54,599 nt of DNA, from positions 1 to 54,599 of the forward strand of contig JAISUQ010000060.1 in assembly GCA_031272005.1 (NCBI GenBank). Reading direction: 5' to 3'. How positions within the stretch are numbered: the first letter of the stretch is position 1; every line of letters starts with the position of its first letter. The position numbers and the translations under genes are program-made. The notes beneath the pieces were generated by a model. It made no database searches. It was not told the DNA's origin and was given only the letters and a program-made list of their open reading frames with translations. This DNA is from Coriobacteriales bacterium. Its GTDB lineage: Bacteria; Actinomycetota; Coriobacteriia; Coriobacteriales; UBA8131. Of the stretch, positions 41,394 to 49,784 are shown one piece after another.

Positions 41394-42428
41394 ATGGGGC
41401 GGCCGGGGAGCCTAGACCTGGCCGCCTCGCCCCAAGGCAGGCGGACCAGCATCAAGCGCCATGAGCAGCGGGTGACCAGCATCCGCGAGCTGTTCTGGAT
41501 GCTGCTGCCGGTATCCGGGCTGCTCATCGCCTTGGGGCTGCACTACGGGCTGCCAAACGTCTACCCGCTGGCCTACCACCCCAAGACCTACGGCCCGGTG
41601 CTGATCGGCCTGGGTGCTATCTATATAGCATTGATGGCTGCTGCCTGCTTCTGGCCGGCGTTGCGCCGGCGCCTGCGGCACTTCTCCGGCATCTTCTTCG
41701 TCTTGGCCCTGACGCTGGCGGCGCTGGATGTCGCCACCCTCAAGACCGGCTGGCTGCGCCTGCCCTTTGTACCCTCGCCGGATAAGATCCTCTCCGTTTA
41801 CCCAGACAACGCGGCGCAGTTTGTGGAGAACTTCCTGGCCAGCATGAAACTGCTGTTCACCGGGGTGTTTCTGGGTACCCTGGCCGGGGTGCTGAGCGGC
41901 ATCCTGATGGGCTGGAGCCGCATCGCCAACTATTGGATATCCCCGGTGCTCAAGGTCATCGGCCCGGTGCCGGGGGTGGCCTGGCTGCCGATTGCCATGG
42001 TGCTGATGCCCTCCTCGCGCGCTGCCGGTCTGTTCCTGATTGGCCTGGCGCTGTGGTTTCCCCTCACGCTGATGATCTCCACCGCCATCCGCGACACCGA
42101 CGTCCGCCTGATCGAGAGTGCCCGGGTGCTGGGCGCCTCCGAGCTGCATATCCTCACCCACGTGGCCATCCCGGCGGCCATCCCGGCCATGTTCACCGGC
42201 ATGTTCATGGGGCTCTCGGCCAGCTTCGGCGCCCTCATCTACGCCGAGATGCTGGGGGTCAAAGCCGGTTTGGGCTGGTACATCGAGTGGTCGCGGGCCT
42301 GGGGCGAGTACGCCAAGATCTTCGCCACCATCGGCATCTTCATCGTGCTGTTCTTCGCGCTGATCGAGATTCTGTTCCGCATCCGCAACCACGCCATGAA
42401 GTGGCAGAAGGGCGTAGTGCGGTGGTGA
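41394..42428 (+). CDS. NitT/TauT-family ABC permease
   Basis: A 344-residue permease with about seven helices. The BPD-type signature is in the region ESARVLGASELHILTHVAIP, followed by AIPAMFTGMFMGLSASFG. An extra N-terminal portion of about 90 residues contains two or three helices, longer than the usual 250-residue member. It starts 1 bp after the radical SAM gene; an in-frame GTG 78 bp later is an alternative. The group imports sulfonates, nitrate, pyrimidine precursors or aromatic acids. Confidence 0.9.
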   Translation: MGRPGSLDLAASPQGRRTSIKRHEQRVTSIRELFWMLLPVSGLLIALGLHYGLPNVYPLAYHPKTYGPVLIGLGAIYIALMAAACFWPALRRRLRHFSGIFFVLALTLAALDVATLKTGWLRLPFVPSPDKILSVYPDNAAQFVENFLASMKLLFTGVFLGTLAGVLSGILMGWSRIANYWISPVLKVIGPVPGVAWLPIAMVLMPSSRAAGLFLIGLALWFPLTLMISTAIRDTDVRLIESARVLGASELHILTHVAIPAAIPAMFTGMFMGLSASFGALIYAEMLGVKAGLGWYIEWSRAWGEYAKIFATIGIFIVLFFALIEILFRIRNHAMKWQKGVVRW

Positions 42429-43183
42429 CGGAGAAGATTGGACTGGAAGCCGCAGAGCTCCTGCGCATCTTTGAGGACGCTGACGGCAACGAGGTCGTTG
42501 CCCTGGACGGTTTCAGCTTAAGCATCCAAGGCAGCGAGACCGTGGGCTTGATTGGCCCGTCCGGCTGCGGCAAGTCGACCTTCCTGCGCCTGGTGGCCGG
42601 GCTGGACCAGCCGCAGGGCGGCAGCCTCAGCGTGGGCGGCCAGCCCATCACCGGCCCGGATTACCACCGCGGCCTGGTCTTCCAAAACGCCGCCCTGTTC
42701 GAGTGGCTGACCGTTTGGGACAACATCGCCTTCGGCCTCAAAGCCCGCAAAGTCTACCGTCAGCAGAAACAACGCGTCCAGGAACTCATCGACCTGATGG
42801 GTCTGACCGGCTTCGAGAAGTCCTACCCGCACCAGATCTCCGGCGGCATGGCCTCGCGCACCGCCCTGGCCCGCTCCTTCATCCAGGAGCCGGACATCAT
42901 CCTGCTGGATGAGCCGCTGTCCTCGCTGGATGCTTTCACCCGGGCGACCATCCAGGACCAAATCATCGACATGCAACGCCGCGCTCAGGCGATCATTATC
43001 TTAGTAACCCATGATATCGAAGAGGCAGTCTATCTCTGCGACCGGATCATCGTCATGAGCGCCCGCCCCGGGCGCGTCCTCGGCGAGGTGGCCGTAGACC
43101 TGCCGCACCCCCGCGACCGCACCGAGGAGCGCTTCATCGCCCTGCGCCGTGCGGTGATGCATCTGCTAGGCAACCAGGCTTGA
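42425..43183 (+). CDS. NitT/TauT-family ABC ATPase
   Basis: A 252-residue ATPase. Walker A is GPSGCGKST, the Q-loop is VFQNAALFEWLTV, the signature region ISGGMASRTALARSF, and Walker B IILLDEPLSSLDAFTR. The GTG start overlaps the permease stop (GTGA). Note that the signature reads ISGGM rather than LSGGQ, as is common in the SsuB/TauB/ThiZ group. It energises the import of the substrate used by the operon. Confidence 0.92.
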   Translation: MTEKIGLEAAELLRIFEDADGNEVVALDGFSLSIQGSETVGLIGPSGCGKSTFLRLVAGLDQPQGGSLSVGGQPITGPDYHRGLVFQNAALFEWLTVWDNIAFGLKARKVYRQQKQRVQELIDLMGLTGFEKSYPHQISGGMASRTALARSFIQEPDIILLDEPLSSLDAFTRATIQDQIIDMQRRAQAIIILVTHDIEEAVYLCDRIIVMSARPGRVLGEVAVDLPHPRDRTEERFIALRRAVMHLLGNQA

Positions 43184-43239
43184 GGGTTGTCCCCATCAGG
43201 CCTGGTAACTATAGGAGCTCTACCAAAGGAGGAACAGCA

Positions 43240-44310
43240 ATGCAGGAATTATCGAGAAGGAAGTTCATCCAAGCGGCCGCCGTGGCCACAGCCGCCGCCG
43301 GCCTGGCCACCACCGGCCTGGCTGGTTGCCAGCAGCAGGCCGCCGACGACCAGGCCGCTGCAACGGATGGCGCCGATGCCAGCACCGACGCCAGCAGCGC
43401 TCCAGAGAAGATCCCCGTCACCGTAGGCTACTGGGGCGGCACCTGCGAGTCACCCATCTTCATCGGCGTGGAGCAGGGCATCTTCGAGGAGGAAGGCCTG
43501 GATGTCGACGTGCTGCAAATCACGGCCGACGTAGCCCCGCTGATGGCCAACGACGAGCTGGACTGCTTCGAGCTGACGCCGGATAAGTTCAAGCCGATCC
43601 AAAACGGCCTGGAGGTCAAGATCATCGACTCGCTGCACATCGGCTGCATCGGCGGCGCCGCCTCGGTGGAAAGCGGCATCAAGACCGTGGCCGACCTGGA
43701 GGGCAAGACGGTAGCCGCCTCCATCGGCTCCATCCCCCAGATCCAGATTGCCTCCCAGATGGTCCTGGCCGGCAAGGACCCCAACAAGGTCAACTGGGTG
43801 ACTTATCCCAACGCCGAGATGGAACTGGCCCTGGACAACGGCGAGATCGATGCCTTTGCCGCCTACGACCCCTTCCCCTCGATGGCCTGGGAAAACGGCA
43901 AGGTACGCTTCTTCTCCAACACCTATGACGAGGGGCTCAAGGAGTACCTCTGCTGCTTCGTAGGCCTCTCCGACCGCGCTCTGAACCGGGAGAACGGCAC
44001 CGAGCTGGCCCGCCGCCTCTCCGCCGCCTTCAAGCGCAGCTGCGCCTTTTTGCAGGAGAATCCCGATGAGGCCGCCCAGATCGTCCAGACGGCCGGCTAC
44101 ATCGCCGGCGACGCCGAGATGAACGCCCATTGCATCAGCGAGTACACCTGGGTGGCCGGCGACAAACAGCTGCTTGACGATAGCGTCTACGAGATCTGGA
44201 TGCAGATCTACCGCGCCGGCGCCCTGGAGGAAGCCCCCAAAGACGAGGCCGAGCTGGACGCCTACATCAAGGAGCTACGCGCCGGCATGGTCGCCTACTA
44301 CGGCGACTGA
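43240..44310 (+). CDS. NMT1/ThiY/SsuA-like solute-binding Tat lipoprotein
   Basis: A 356-residue periplasmic-fold binding protein anchored as a lipoprotein (LAGC, C30). The signal begins SRRKFIQ, a Tat-type twin-arginine motif, so it may be exported folded. The mature part is NMT1-like: GYWGGTCESPIFIGVEQGIF and VADLEGKTVAASIGSIPQIQ. The ligand is unknown; family members bind sulfonates, thiamine precursors or nitrate. Several Cys (CIGG, LCCF) are unusual. GGAGGAAC precedes the ATG. Confidence 0.9.
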   Translation: MQELSRRKFIQAAAVATAAAGLATTGLAGCQQQAADDQAAATDGADASTDASSAPEKIPVTVGYWGGTCESPIFIGVEQGIFEEEGLDVDVLQITADVAPLMANDELDCFELTPDKFKPIQNGLEVKIIDSLHIGCIGGAASVESGIKTVADLEGKTVAASIGSIPQIQIASQMVLAGKDPNKVNWVTYPNAEMELALDNGEIDAFAAYDPFPSMAWENGKVRFFSNTYDEGLKEYLCCFVGLSDRALNRENGTELARRLSAAFKRSCAFLQENPDEAAQIVQTAGYIAGDAEMNAHCISEYTWVAGDKQLLDDSVYEIWMQIYRAGALEEAPKDEAELDAYIKELRAGMVAYYGD

Positions 44311-44337
44311 GGGTTGCGCGGAGAAGACCCGGCAGCA

Positions 44338-45525
44338 ATGACTTCGGCAACGGGAGCGGCGACGGCAACGGCGGCAACGACGACAACGGCAACAGCGGCA
44401 GCGGCAACGGCAACAACGGCAACGGCGACAGCAGCGGCAGCGGCAACGGCAACAGCGACAGCAGCGGCAGCGACAGCGGCAGCAACGTCAGCGCCACCAG
44501 CCACTGCTGGCGCGCCGGTTAAGACGCCAGGCCGGGCGGTTGCGCCAGCAGGCGGCAAGGGTCTCCATGCCCGCCTGCTGGCCGCCCTGGCTGGCGAGAC
44601 GCTGGATTTTGCGGAAGCGCTGGCGTTGTACACCATGCCGGAGGACAGCCCCCAAGCCCAGGCGCTCATCTCCGCCGCCCGTCTGCTGACCCGCCAGGCC
44701 AACGGTGGGCGCGGGCAGGTCTTCGCCCAGATCGGCCTGGACGCCCTGCCCTGCCCGGAGATGTGCCAGTATTGCAGCTTCGCCGCCAACAGCACGGCCC
44801 TGGAGGCTCGCGACGTCCTCAGTCTGGATGAGGTAGTGGCCTATGCCCGCGCCTTCGATGCGGCCGGTATCCACCTGGTGTCTTTGATGGCCACGGCGGC
44901 TTGTGACTTTCAGCGCTATTTGGCGATAACCGCCGCTGTGCGCCAGGTGCTGCAGCCCAGCGTGCCGATCCTGGCCAACCTCGGTGACCTGGACGCCGGG
45001 CAGGCCCAGGCGCTGCGCCAGGCCGGTGCCAACGCCATCTACCATGCTGTGCGCCTTGGCGAGGGTTCAATCACCAACATCGACCCGACCCGTCGCTGGC
45101 AGACCATCTCCCATGCCAGCCTGGCTGGCCTGAAGCTGATGACCGGCGTCGAGCCGCTTTACGAGCAGCAACAGCCTCAGGACGTGGTAAACCGGATGTT
45201 CGAGACCCTACGCAGCGGTGCGCTGTGTACCGGTTGCTGCCCGCTGGTGCCGGTGGTCGGCACGCCGCTGGCCGATGCCGGCTGCACGCCACCAACACCC
45301 CAGCGTCGCCAGCTTATCGGCGCCATCTATCGCCTGGTAATCGGCACCAGCATCCCCTTCGGCCTGGGTGGCATCAGCTGGGTGGACGCCGGCACCAACC
45401 CCCGCGGTCGCCACCTGAGCAAAGACCCTGCCGAACTGCAGCGTCAGGTGGCGGAGAAGAAGCAGGCTCTGGCCGCCGAGGGTTGGAGCATCCCCGCGCG
45501 CCCGCTGCCGGAATGGCAGGCCTGA
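44338..45525 (+). CDS. BioB/HydE-like radical SAM protein 2 with Ala/Thr extension
   Basis: A paralogue of the first radical SAM gene. The cluster motif CPEMCQYCSF is at C139-C143-C146. The C-terminal half has PLVPVVGTPLADAGCTPP, GGISWVDAGTNPRGRH. About 58 residues of nearly pure Ala and Thr precede the fold (nt 44341-44513), encoded by GGCAAC/AGCGGC-like units. The only in-frame ATG is before that stretch; TTG at 44314 is an alternative. It lies 27 bp after the binding-protein gene. It may act in sequence with protein 1 on the imported compound. Confidence 0.85.
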   Translation: MTSATGAATATAATTTTATAAAATATTATATAAAAATATATAAAATAAATSAPPATAGAPVKTPGRAVAPAGGKGLHARLLAALAGETLDFAEALALYTMPEDSPQAQALISAARLLTRQANGGRGQVFAQIGLDALPCPEMCQYCSFAANSTALEARDVLSLDEVVAYARAFDAAGIHLVSLMATAACDFQRYLAITAAVRQVLQPSVPILANLGDLDAGQAQALRQAGANAIYHAVRLGEGSITNIDPTRRWQTISHASLAGLKLMTGVEPLYEQQQPQDVVNRMFETLRSGALCTGCCPLVPVVGTPLADAGCTPPTPQRRQLIGAIYRLVIGTSIPFGLGGISWVDAGTNPRGRHLSKDPAELQRQVAEKKQALAAEGWSIPARPLPEWQA

Positions 45526-45529
45526 AGCC

Positions 45530-46720
45530 ATGCCTGTACACCGCGCCGGCCAGCCCAAGGTCTACCTGGATAACAGCTCCACCAGCTTCCCCAAGCCACC
45601 GGGTGTGGTCAAGGCGGTGACCGAGTACCTGGAGGATGTCGGCTGCAACCTCAACCGCACCGGCTTTGCCACCAGCTGCGTGCTGAACAAGCGCACCCGC
45701 GAAGCCCGCACCCGCTTGGCACGCCTGTTCAATTATCCCGAGTTCAAGCACGTCTGCTTCACCACAGGTATTACCACCAGCCTGAACATCGCCCTCAAAG
45801 GTCTGCTCAAGCGCGGCGACCACGTGCTGATCTCGCACATGGAGCACAACGCCGTGACCCGGCCGCTGTTCCAACTGCGTCGCCGGGGCGTCAGCTTCAG
45901 CTTCATCCCCTGCGCCAGCGACGGCACCCTTGATCCAGCCAGCATCCCGCCGCTGCTCAAGCCCAACACCCGCGCCATCTGCTGTCTGCACGGCTCCAAT
46001 GTCTGCGGCACCATCCTGCCGATCCGCCAGATTGGCGCCATCGCCCGCGAGGCCGGTTTGCTGTTCATCGTCGACAGCGCCCAGAGCGCCGGTGTGCTGC
46101 CCATCGACATGCAGGCCGATAACATCGACGTCCTCTGCTTCGCTGCCCACAAGGGCCTGCTCGGCCCGCCCGGCGTCGGCGGCCTGATTCTGCGCCCGGA
46201 GTTGGGCAGCCGCATCGAGCCTTTGGTGGTCGGCGGCACCGGGGTCTTCTCCGAGGAGGACAAAGTGCCAGACGACCTGCCGATGCATCTGGAGAGCGGC
46301 ACGCCCAACCTGATGGGCTACTATGGCCTGGCGGCTGCCCTGCGCTGGCTGGAGAAGACCGGCATCGAGCGCATCCACGCCCGGGAGGTGGAGCTCTACG
46401 AGCATCTGCTGGCCGGCCTGCAGCAGTTGGACAGCCTGTGCATCCACGGCACTCAGGACAGTCGCACTTCGCTGTGCGTTTTGGCGGTCACCGCGCCGGG
46501 TTTGGACATCGGCCAGGTGGCTTGGCGGCTGGATTCCAAGCATCGGGTGAGCACCCGCTGCGGCCTGCACTGTGCGCCTTGGGCCAACCGGGCCATCGGC
46601 ACCTGGCCCACCGGTACTCTGCGCCTTTCGCCCGGCTACTTCACCAAACCCCGTGAGTTGGACTATGCTGTAAGCGCATTGGAGGAATCGCTATGGTACG
46701 TGCGCAAGCAGACGAGGTGA
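45530..46720 (+). CDS. Cysteine desulfurase-like class V aminotransferase
   Basis: A 396-residue PLP enzyme. The internal aldimine lysine is K208 (CFAAHKGLLGP); D182 and Q185 (VDSAQSAG) contact the cofactor. C344 and C348 in STRCGLHCAPW lie where desulfurases carry the persulfide cysteine. It belongs to the short family related to cysteine desulfurase and selenocysteine lyase that sits near radical or molybdoenzyme maturation genes. It probably supplies sulfur (or selenium) to this pathway. It starts 4 bp after the radical SAM gene, and its end overlaps the methyltransferase by 28 bp. Confidence 0.88.
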   Translation: MPVHRAGQPKVYLDNSSTSFPKPPGVVKAVTEYLEDVGCNLNRTGFATSCVLNKRTREARTRLARLFNYPEFKHVCFTTGITTSLNIALKGLLKRGDHVLISHMEHNAVTRPLFQLRRRGVSFSFIPCASDGTLDPASIPPLLKPNTRAICCLHGSNVCGTILPIRQIGAIAREAGLLFIVDSAQSAGVLPIDMQADNIDVLCFAAHKGLLGPPGVGGLILRPELGSRIEPLVVGGTGVFSEEDKVPDDLPMHLESGTPNLMGYYGLAAALRWLEKTGIERIHAREVELYEHLLAGLQQLDSLCIHGTQDSRTSLCVLAVTAPGLDIGQVAWRLDSKHRVSTRCGLHCAPWANRAIGTWPTGTLRLSPGYFTKPRELDYAVSALEESLWYVRKQTR

Positions 46721-47484
46721 GACAAAACACCCTCACTTCCAGCCAGGCTGCCATTCAACAACACTATGCAGAAGTGGCTGAAGAAGTGACTGAAGAAGTG
46801 GCTGAGATTGCCGCCTCTGGCAGCTGCTCGGCCGACCGCGGCTGCGGCAAGCCGCTGGAGCGCGCCGCCCTGCAACCTGGCGAGGTGGTGCTGGATCTGG
46901 GCTGTGGCGCCGGCAGCGAATTGCTGGCGGCCGCCGCGCAGGTAGGGGAGAGTGGCCAGGTTTTCGGCCTGGACATGACCCCGCAGATGCTGGCCCTGGC
47001 ACAAAGCCGCGTCGAGCAAGCCGGCTTCAGCAACATCAAGCTGCTCCCGGGCCTGATCGAGAACATCCCGCTGGCGGATGCCAGCGTGGATGTGGTCATC
47101 TCCAACTGTGTGCTCAACCTCTGCGATGATAAACCACGGGCATTGGCCGAGGCTGCCCGCGTGCTGCGCCCCGCAGGTCGCCTCTGCATCGCCGATATCA
47201 TCCTCGTTGCCGCCGACCTGCCGCTTGAGACCCGCCGCCTCACCGCGCCCATCCTCGGCTGCACCAACGGCGTCCTGACCACCGCCGAGTACCTGGCCGC
47301 GCTGGCCGCCGCCGGCTTCAGCGACGCCAGCGTGGAGCCTTACCGCCCCTACGCCGCCCGCACCCTGCTGCAGCGCGCCGAGCAACGCGGCCACAATGAG
47401 GCTCTGGCACATCTCTCCAGCACCATCCGCCAACGCAGCGTAGACAACGCCTTCGCCGCCGCCAACATCCAAGCCCGCAAATAG
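46693..47484 (+). CDS. ArsM-like SAM methyltransferase
   Basis: A 263-residue class I methyltransferase. SAM motif I is VLDLGCGAGSE; the acidic loop is LDMTPQMLALA. The layout follows arsenite methyltransferase: cysteines C45 and C51 (GSCSADRGCG), C139 (ISNCVLNL) and C190 (LGCTNG), where ArsM uses conserved Cys to bind As(III). It could therefore methylate arsenic, selenium or a thiol-bearing metabolite. The start overlaps the PLP gene by 28 bp. It is the last gene of the operon. Specificity is unproven. Confidence 0.85.
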   Translation: MVRAQADEVRQNTLTSSQAAIQQHYAEVAEEVTEEVAEIAASGSCSADRGCGKPLERAALQPGEVVLDLGCGAGSELLAAAAQVGESGQVFGLDMTPQMLALAQSRVEQAGFSNIKLLPGLIENIPLADASVDVVISNCVLNLCDDKPRALAEAARVLRPAGRLCIADIILVAADLPLETRRLTAPILGCTNGVLTTAEYLAALAAAGFSDASVEPYRPYAARTLLQRAEQRGHNEALAHLSSTIRQRSVDNAFAAANIQARK

Positions 47485-47490
47485 CCAGCC

Positions 47491-47565
47491 GCCGCCATGC
47501 GGCCGACCCGCTGCCGGCACGCGACCGCCATGCGGCCGACCCGCAACCGACCCGCAACCGACCCG
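47491..47565 (+). repeat. Short GC-rich repeats after the operon
   Basis: CCGCCATGCGGCCGACCCG occurs twice (from about 47492 and 47525), then CAACCGACCCG repeats in tandem. This 260-bp gap also holds a T/A-rich stretch (CGCCAAAAAAAGTGTCC) and no gene before 47746. Confidence 0.6.
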
Positions 47566-47745
47566 CGACCGACACGCCGCACCACTCGGTGCATGTTGTC
47601 CCAAACGCCAAAAAAAGTGTCCTCTGGCAAAGATTCTAACCAATAGGGTGATGTTTGCGACGGCGGATTCTGGTTTGATGGCAAGTAGCGCAATCGGGGC
47701 GGATTGGCTGCCTCGACGACTCACTCGTTTGAAGGGAGAGTGTCG

Positions 47746-47979
47746 ATGATGGAAGCAAGCAAGGGCGGGGTAAAAACCGGCAACCGTTTTGGCAAAACCA
47801 AGGTGCTGCTGCTGTTTCTGGCAGCGGCTTTCGCCGTGCTGGCGGTCCTCGGAGTGCTCCAGGCCACCGGCGTCTGGAAGACTGCCGCCGTCAATCCCAG
47901 CTGGTCTGCACCAGCATTCTACGTGGTACTGTTGGGCATCACCTTGGTGATTCGGGGCGTGCTCAGCCGGTTGCGCTGA
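47746..47979 (+). CDS. Small two-helix membrane protein
   Basis: A 77-residue protein with a basic N-terminus and two hydrophobic segments (about residues 19-40 and 53-72) separated by a short loop with WKTAAVNPSW. I recognise no family. GGGAG lies upstream, with two adjacent ATG codons. It stands alone after the methyltransferase operon. The composition argues for a real gene, but evidence beyond the RBS and helices is absent. Confidence 0.6.
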   Translation: MMEASKGGVKTGNRFGKTKVLLLFLAAAFAVLAVLGVLQATGVWKTAAVNPSWSAPAFYVVLLGITLVIRGVLSRLR

Positions 47980-48192
47980 TAACTCGGATCAGCCATAGTC
48001 GAAATAGGCTGAGCTCTCCGGCCGCCGGCACAGCGACGACGCGCTGAGCGCTGGCGGCACCAGAGCACAACAACCAAGGGCTGGGCGGCGGATAAAACCC
48101 CAACCGCAGCAAAGCCGCCCAGCGGGTGCACAGGCTGAACTATCCCCAAACCATGCCAACGCATAGCGACCCATTTGCTCGCTGAAATACAA

Positions 48193-48330
48193 ACTCAGCG
48201 CTGAAAGCAAAAAAACCGATTTCAACGCTAAGTAAAATCTTATGCTATACTAAATCAGCACCATAATGGCATAAAGGCAAGTCTATTAAACTCAGCGCTG
48301 AAATCAAAAAATCACGTTTCAGCGCTGAGT
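48193..48330. promoter_or_regulatory. Paired palindromic operators around an extended -10
   Basis: IR1 (48193-48233) pairs ACTCAGCGCTGAAA with TTTCAACGCTAAGT (two mismatches). IR2 (48290-48330) pairs ACTCAGCGCTGAAA with TTTCAGCGCTGAGT perfectly over 14 bp. Between them lies an extended -10, TGC-TATACT (48243-48251). IR1 covers the -35 zone. A related CGCTGA...TCAGCG pair begins at about 48180. This fills most of the 365-bp gap before the ATPase. Confidence 0.65.
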
Positions 48331-48344
48331 ATAAGGATGAAACC

Positions 48345-49784
48345 ATGGAGATTATTGGCAGGCAACGCGAACAAAAAATCCTTCAACGCTGTCTGGAGTC
48401 AAAAAAGCCTGAATTCATTGCCGTTTACGGGCGACGCCGGGTCGGTAAGACATATCTGATTAGGGAGTATTTTACCAACCGCATCGTGTTTTCGATGACT
48501 GGCACACCCAAAGCCAGCCAGAAGGCACAGTTGGAAGGCTTTGACGATGCCTTGCAGGATGCTGGCGGCGAGGTACAGGTGCCGACACAGAACTGGAATC
48601 AGGCATTCAAACTGTTGCGCCTATTGCTGAAACAGCGGATATCAGACCCGCAGCGCAATGGTAAACTGGTCGTATTCATCGACGAGCTCCCCTGGTTGGC
48701 CACGCAGCGTTCAGGTTTTGTCCAGGCTTTGGAGCATTTTTGGAACAGTTGGGCATCATCGCGTCCAGAACTGATTCTGGTAGTCTGCGGCTCTGCGACT
48801 TCATGGATTATCAACAATCTGATTCATGAGCACGGTGGTTTACACAACCGGGTGACACGTCAGCTCAGGCTGGAGCCCTTTTCACTTTGCGAGTGCGAAC
48901 AATACCTGGAGTATCTTGGGCTGGCCTATACCCATCAACAGATTGCTGAATTGTATATGGTTACCGGCGGCATTCCGTACTATCTGGATTATCTGGAACC
49001 CGGAAAAAGCGTGGCGCAGAATATCGATGCCATGTTCTTTGCTGTTGGCGCGCCGTTGCTGCACGAGTTCGACGACCTCTATGCCTCGCTGTTCAAGAAC
49101 CCCGGTCATCATATTGCAGTGGTTGCTACGCTGGCAGCACATAAAAGCGGCCTGACGCAAAGTGAACTGGCAAAGTCAGCTAAAATCAAAGCCGGTGGCA
49201 CACTCTCAAAAACCCTGCAGGAACTCGAGCAGTGCGGCTTTATTGTCAAACAGAACGATTTTATGAGTAAGCGTATCCAGTACTACAGACTTGTTGACTT
49301 CTATACGTGGTTCTACTTCAAGCATGTCAAAGCTGTCAATGCTCAGGAGCACAACTATTGGCAGGCACGGAGTCGCAAGGGTGAACTTCTGTCTTGGAAT
49401 GGCCTGGCCTTTGAGCGGCTTTGCGAGGCTCACCTCGCCCAAATCAAGCAACGATTGGGCATCGCAGGTATTAGTGTCAAAACCAGTGCCTGGCGCAGCC
49501 GCGAATCCAGGCCAGCGGTGCAGATTGACATGATTATCAGTCGCGAGGACGGTATCATCAATCTCTGTGAAATGAAGTTCTCGGATGCACCCTACGCGAT
49601 TGGAGCCAAGGAGGCTGAGGATTTGAGCTACAAACTGAGCGTGTTCGCCAGTGAGACCAGAACAAGAAAAGCCCTGCATCTGACCATGGTTGCCAGCCAG
49701 GGGTTATCGTCAGGCTCATACCGCGGCGACATACAATCCGTTATCACCTTAAGTGACCTCTTCATGCCACTGCTGACACTTTAG
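48345..49784 (+). CDS. AAA ATPase with DUF234/PD-(D/E)xK-like C-terminus
   Basis: A 479-residue protein of the archaeal-type ATPase family. Walker A is GRRRVGKT (29-36), Walker B VVFIDELPWL, and sensor VVCGSATSWI. A winged-helix region follows (TQSELAKSAKI). The C-terminal segment has QIDMIISREDGI and INLCEMKFSDAP, a D...E-x-K nuclease-like core. Roles are unknown; such genes are often mobile or defence-associated. Its lower GC and palindromic operators differ from the neighbours. AAGGATG precedes the ATG. Its stop codon lies inside the dispersed repeat. Confidence 0.85.
   Translation: MEIIGRQREQKILQRCLESKKPEFIAVYGRRRVGKTYLIREYFTNRIVFSMTGTPKASQKAQLEGFDDALQDAGGEVQVPTQNWNQAFKLLRLLLKQRISDPQRNGKLVVFIDELPWLATQRSGFVQALEHFWNSWASSRPELILVVCGSATSWIINNLIHEHGGLHNRVTRQLRLEPFSLCECEQYLEYLGLAYTHQQIAELYMVTGGIPYYLDYLEPGKSVAQNIDAMFFAVGAPLLHEFDDLYASLFKNPGHHIAVVATLAAHKSGLTQSELAKSAKIKAGGTLSKTLQELEQCGFIVKQNDFMSKRIQYYRLVDFYTWFYFKHVKAVNAQEHNYWQARSRKGELLSWNGLAFERLCEAHLAQIKQRLGIAGISVKTSAWRSRESRPAVQIDMIISREDGIINLCEMKFSDAPYAIGAKEAEDLSYKLSVFASETRTRKALHLTMVASQGLSSGSYRGDIQSVITLSDLFMPLLTL

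Noticed and set aside
44341..44513. Ser/Gly/Asn-rich protein in the alternate frame of the repeat
   Set aside because: It lacks a start with an RBS and ends soon after the repeat, while the Ala/Thr frame is continuous with the radical SAM fold.
47989..48225. Minus-strand ORF in the gap before the AAA ATPase
   Set aside because: No RBS; it reads through operator palindromes and has no protein-like pattern.
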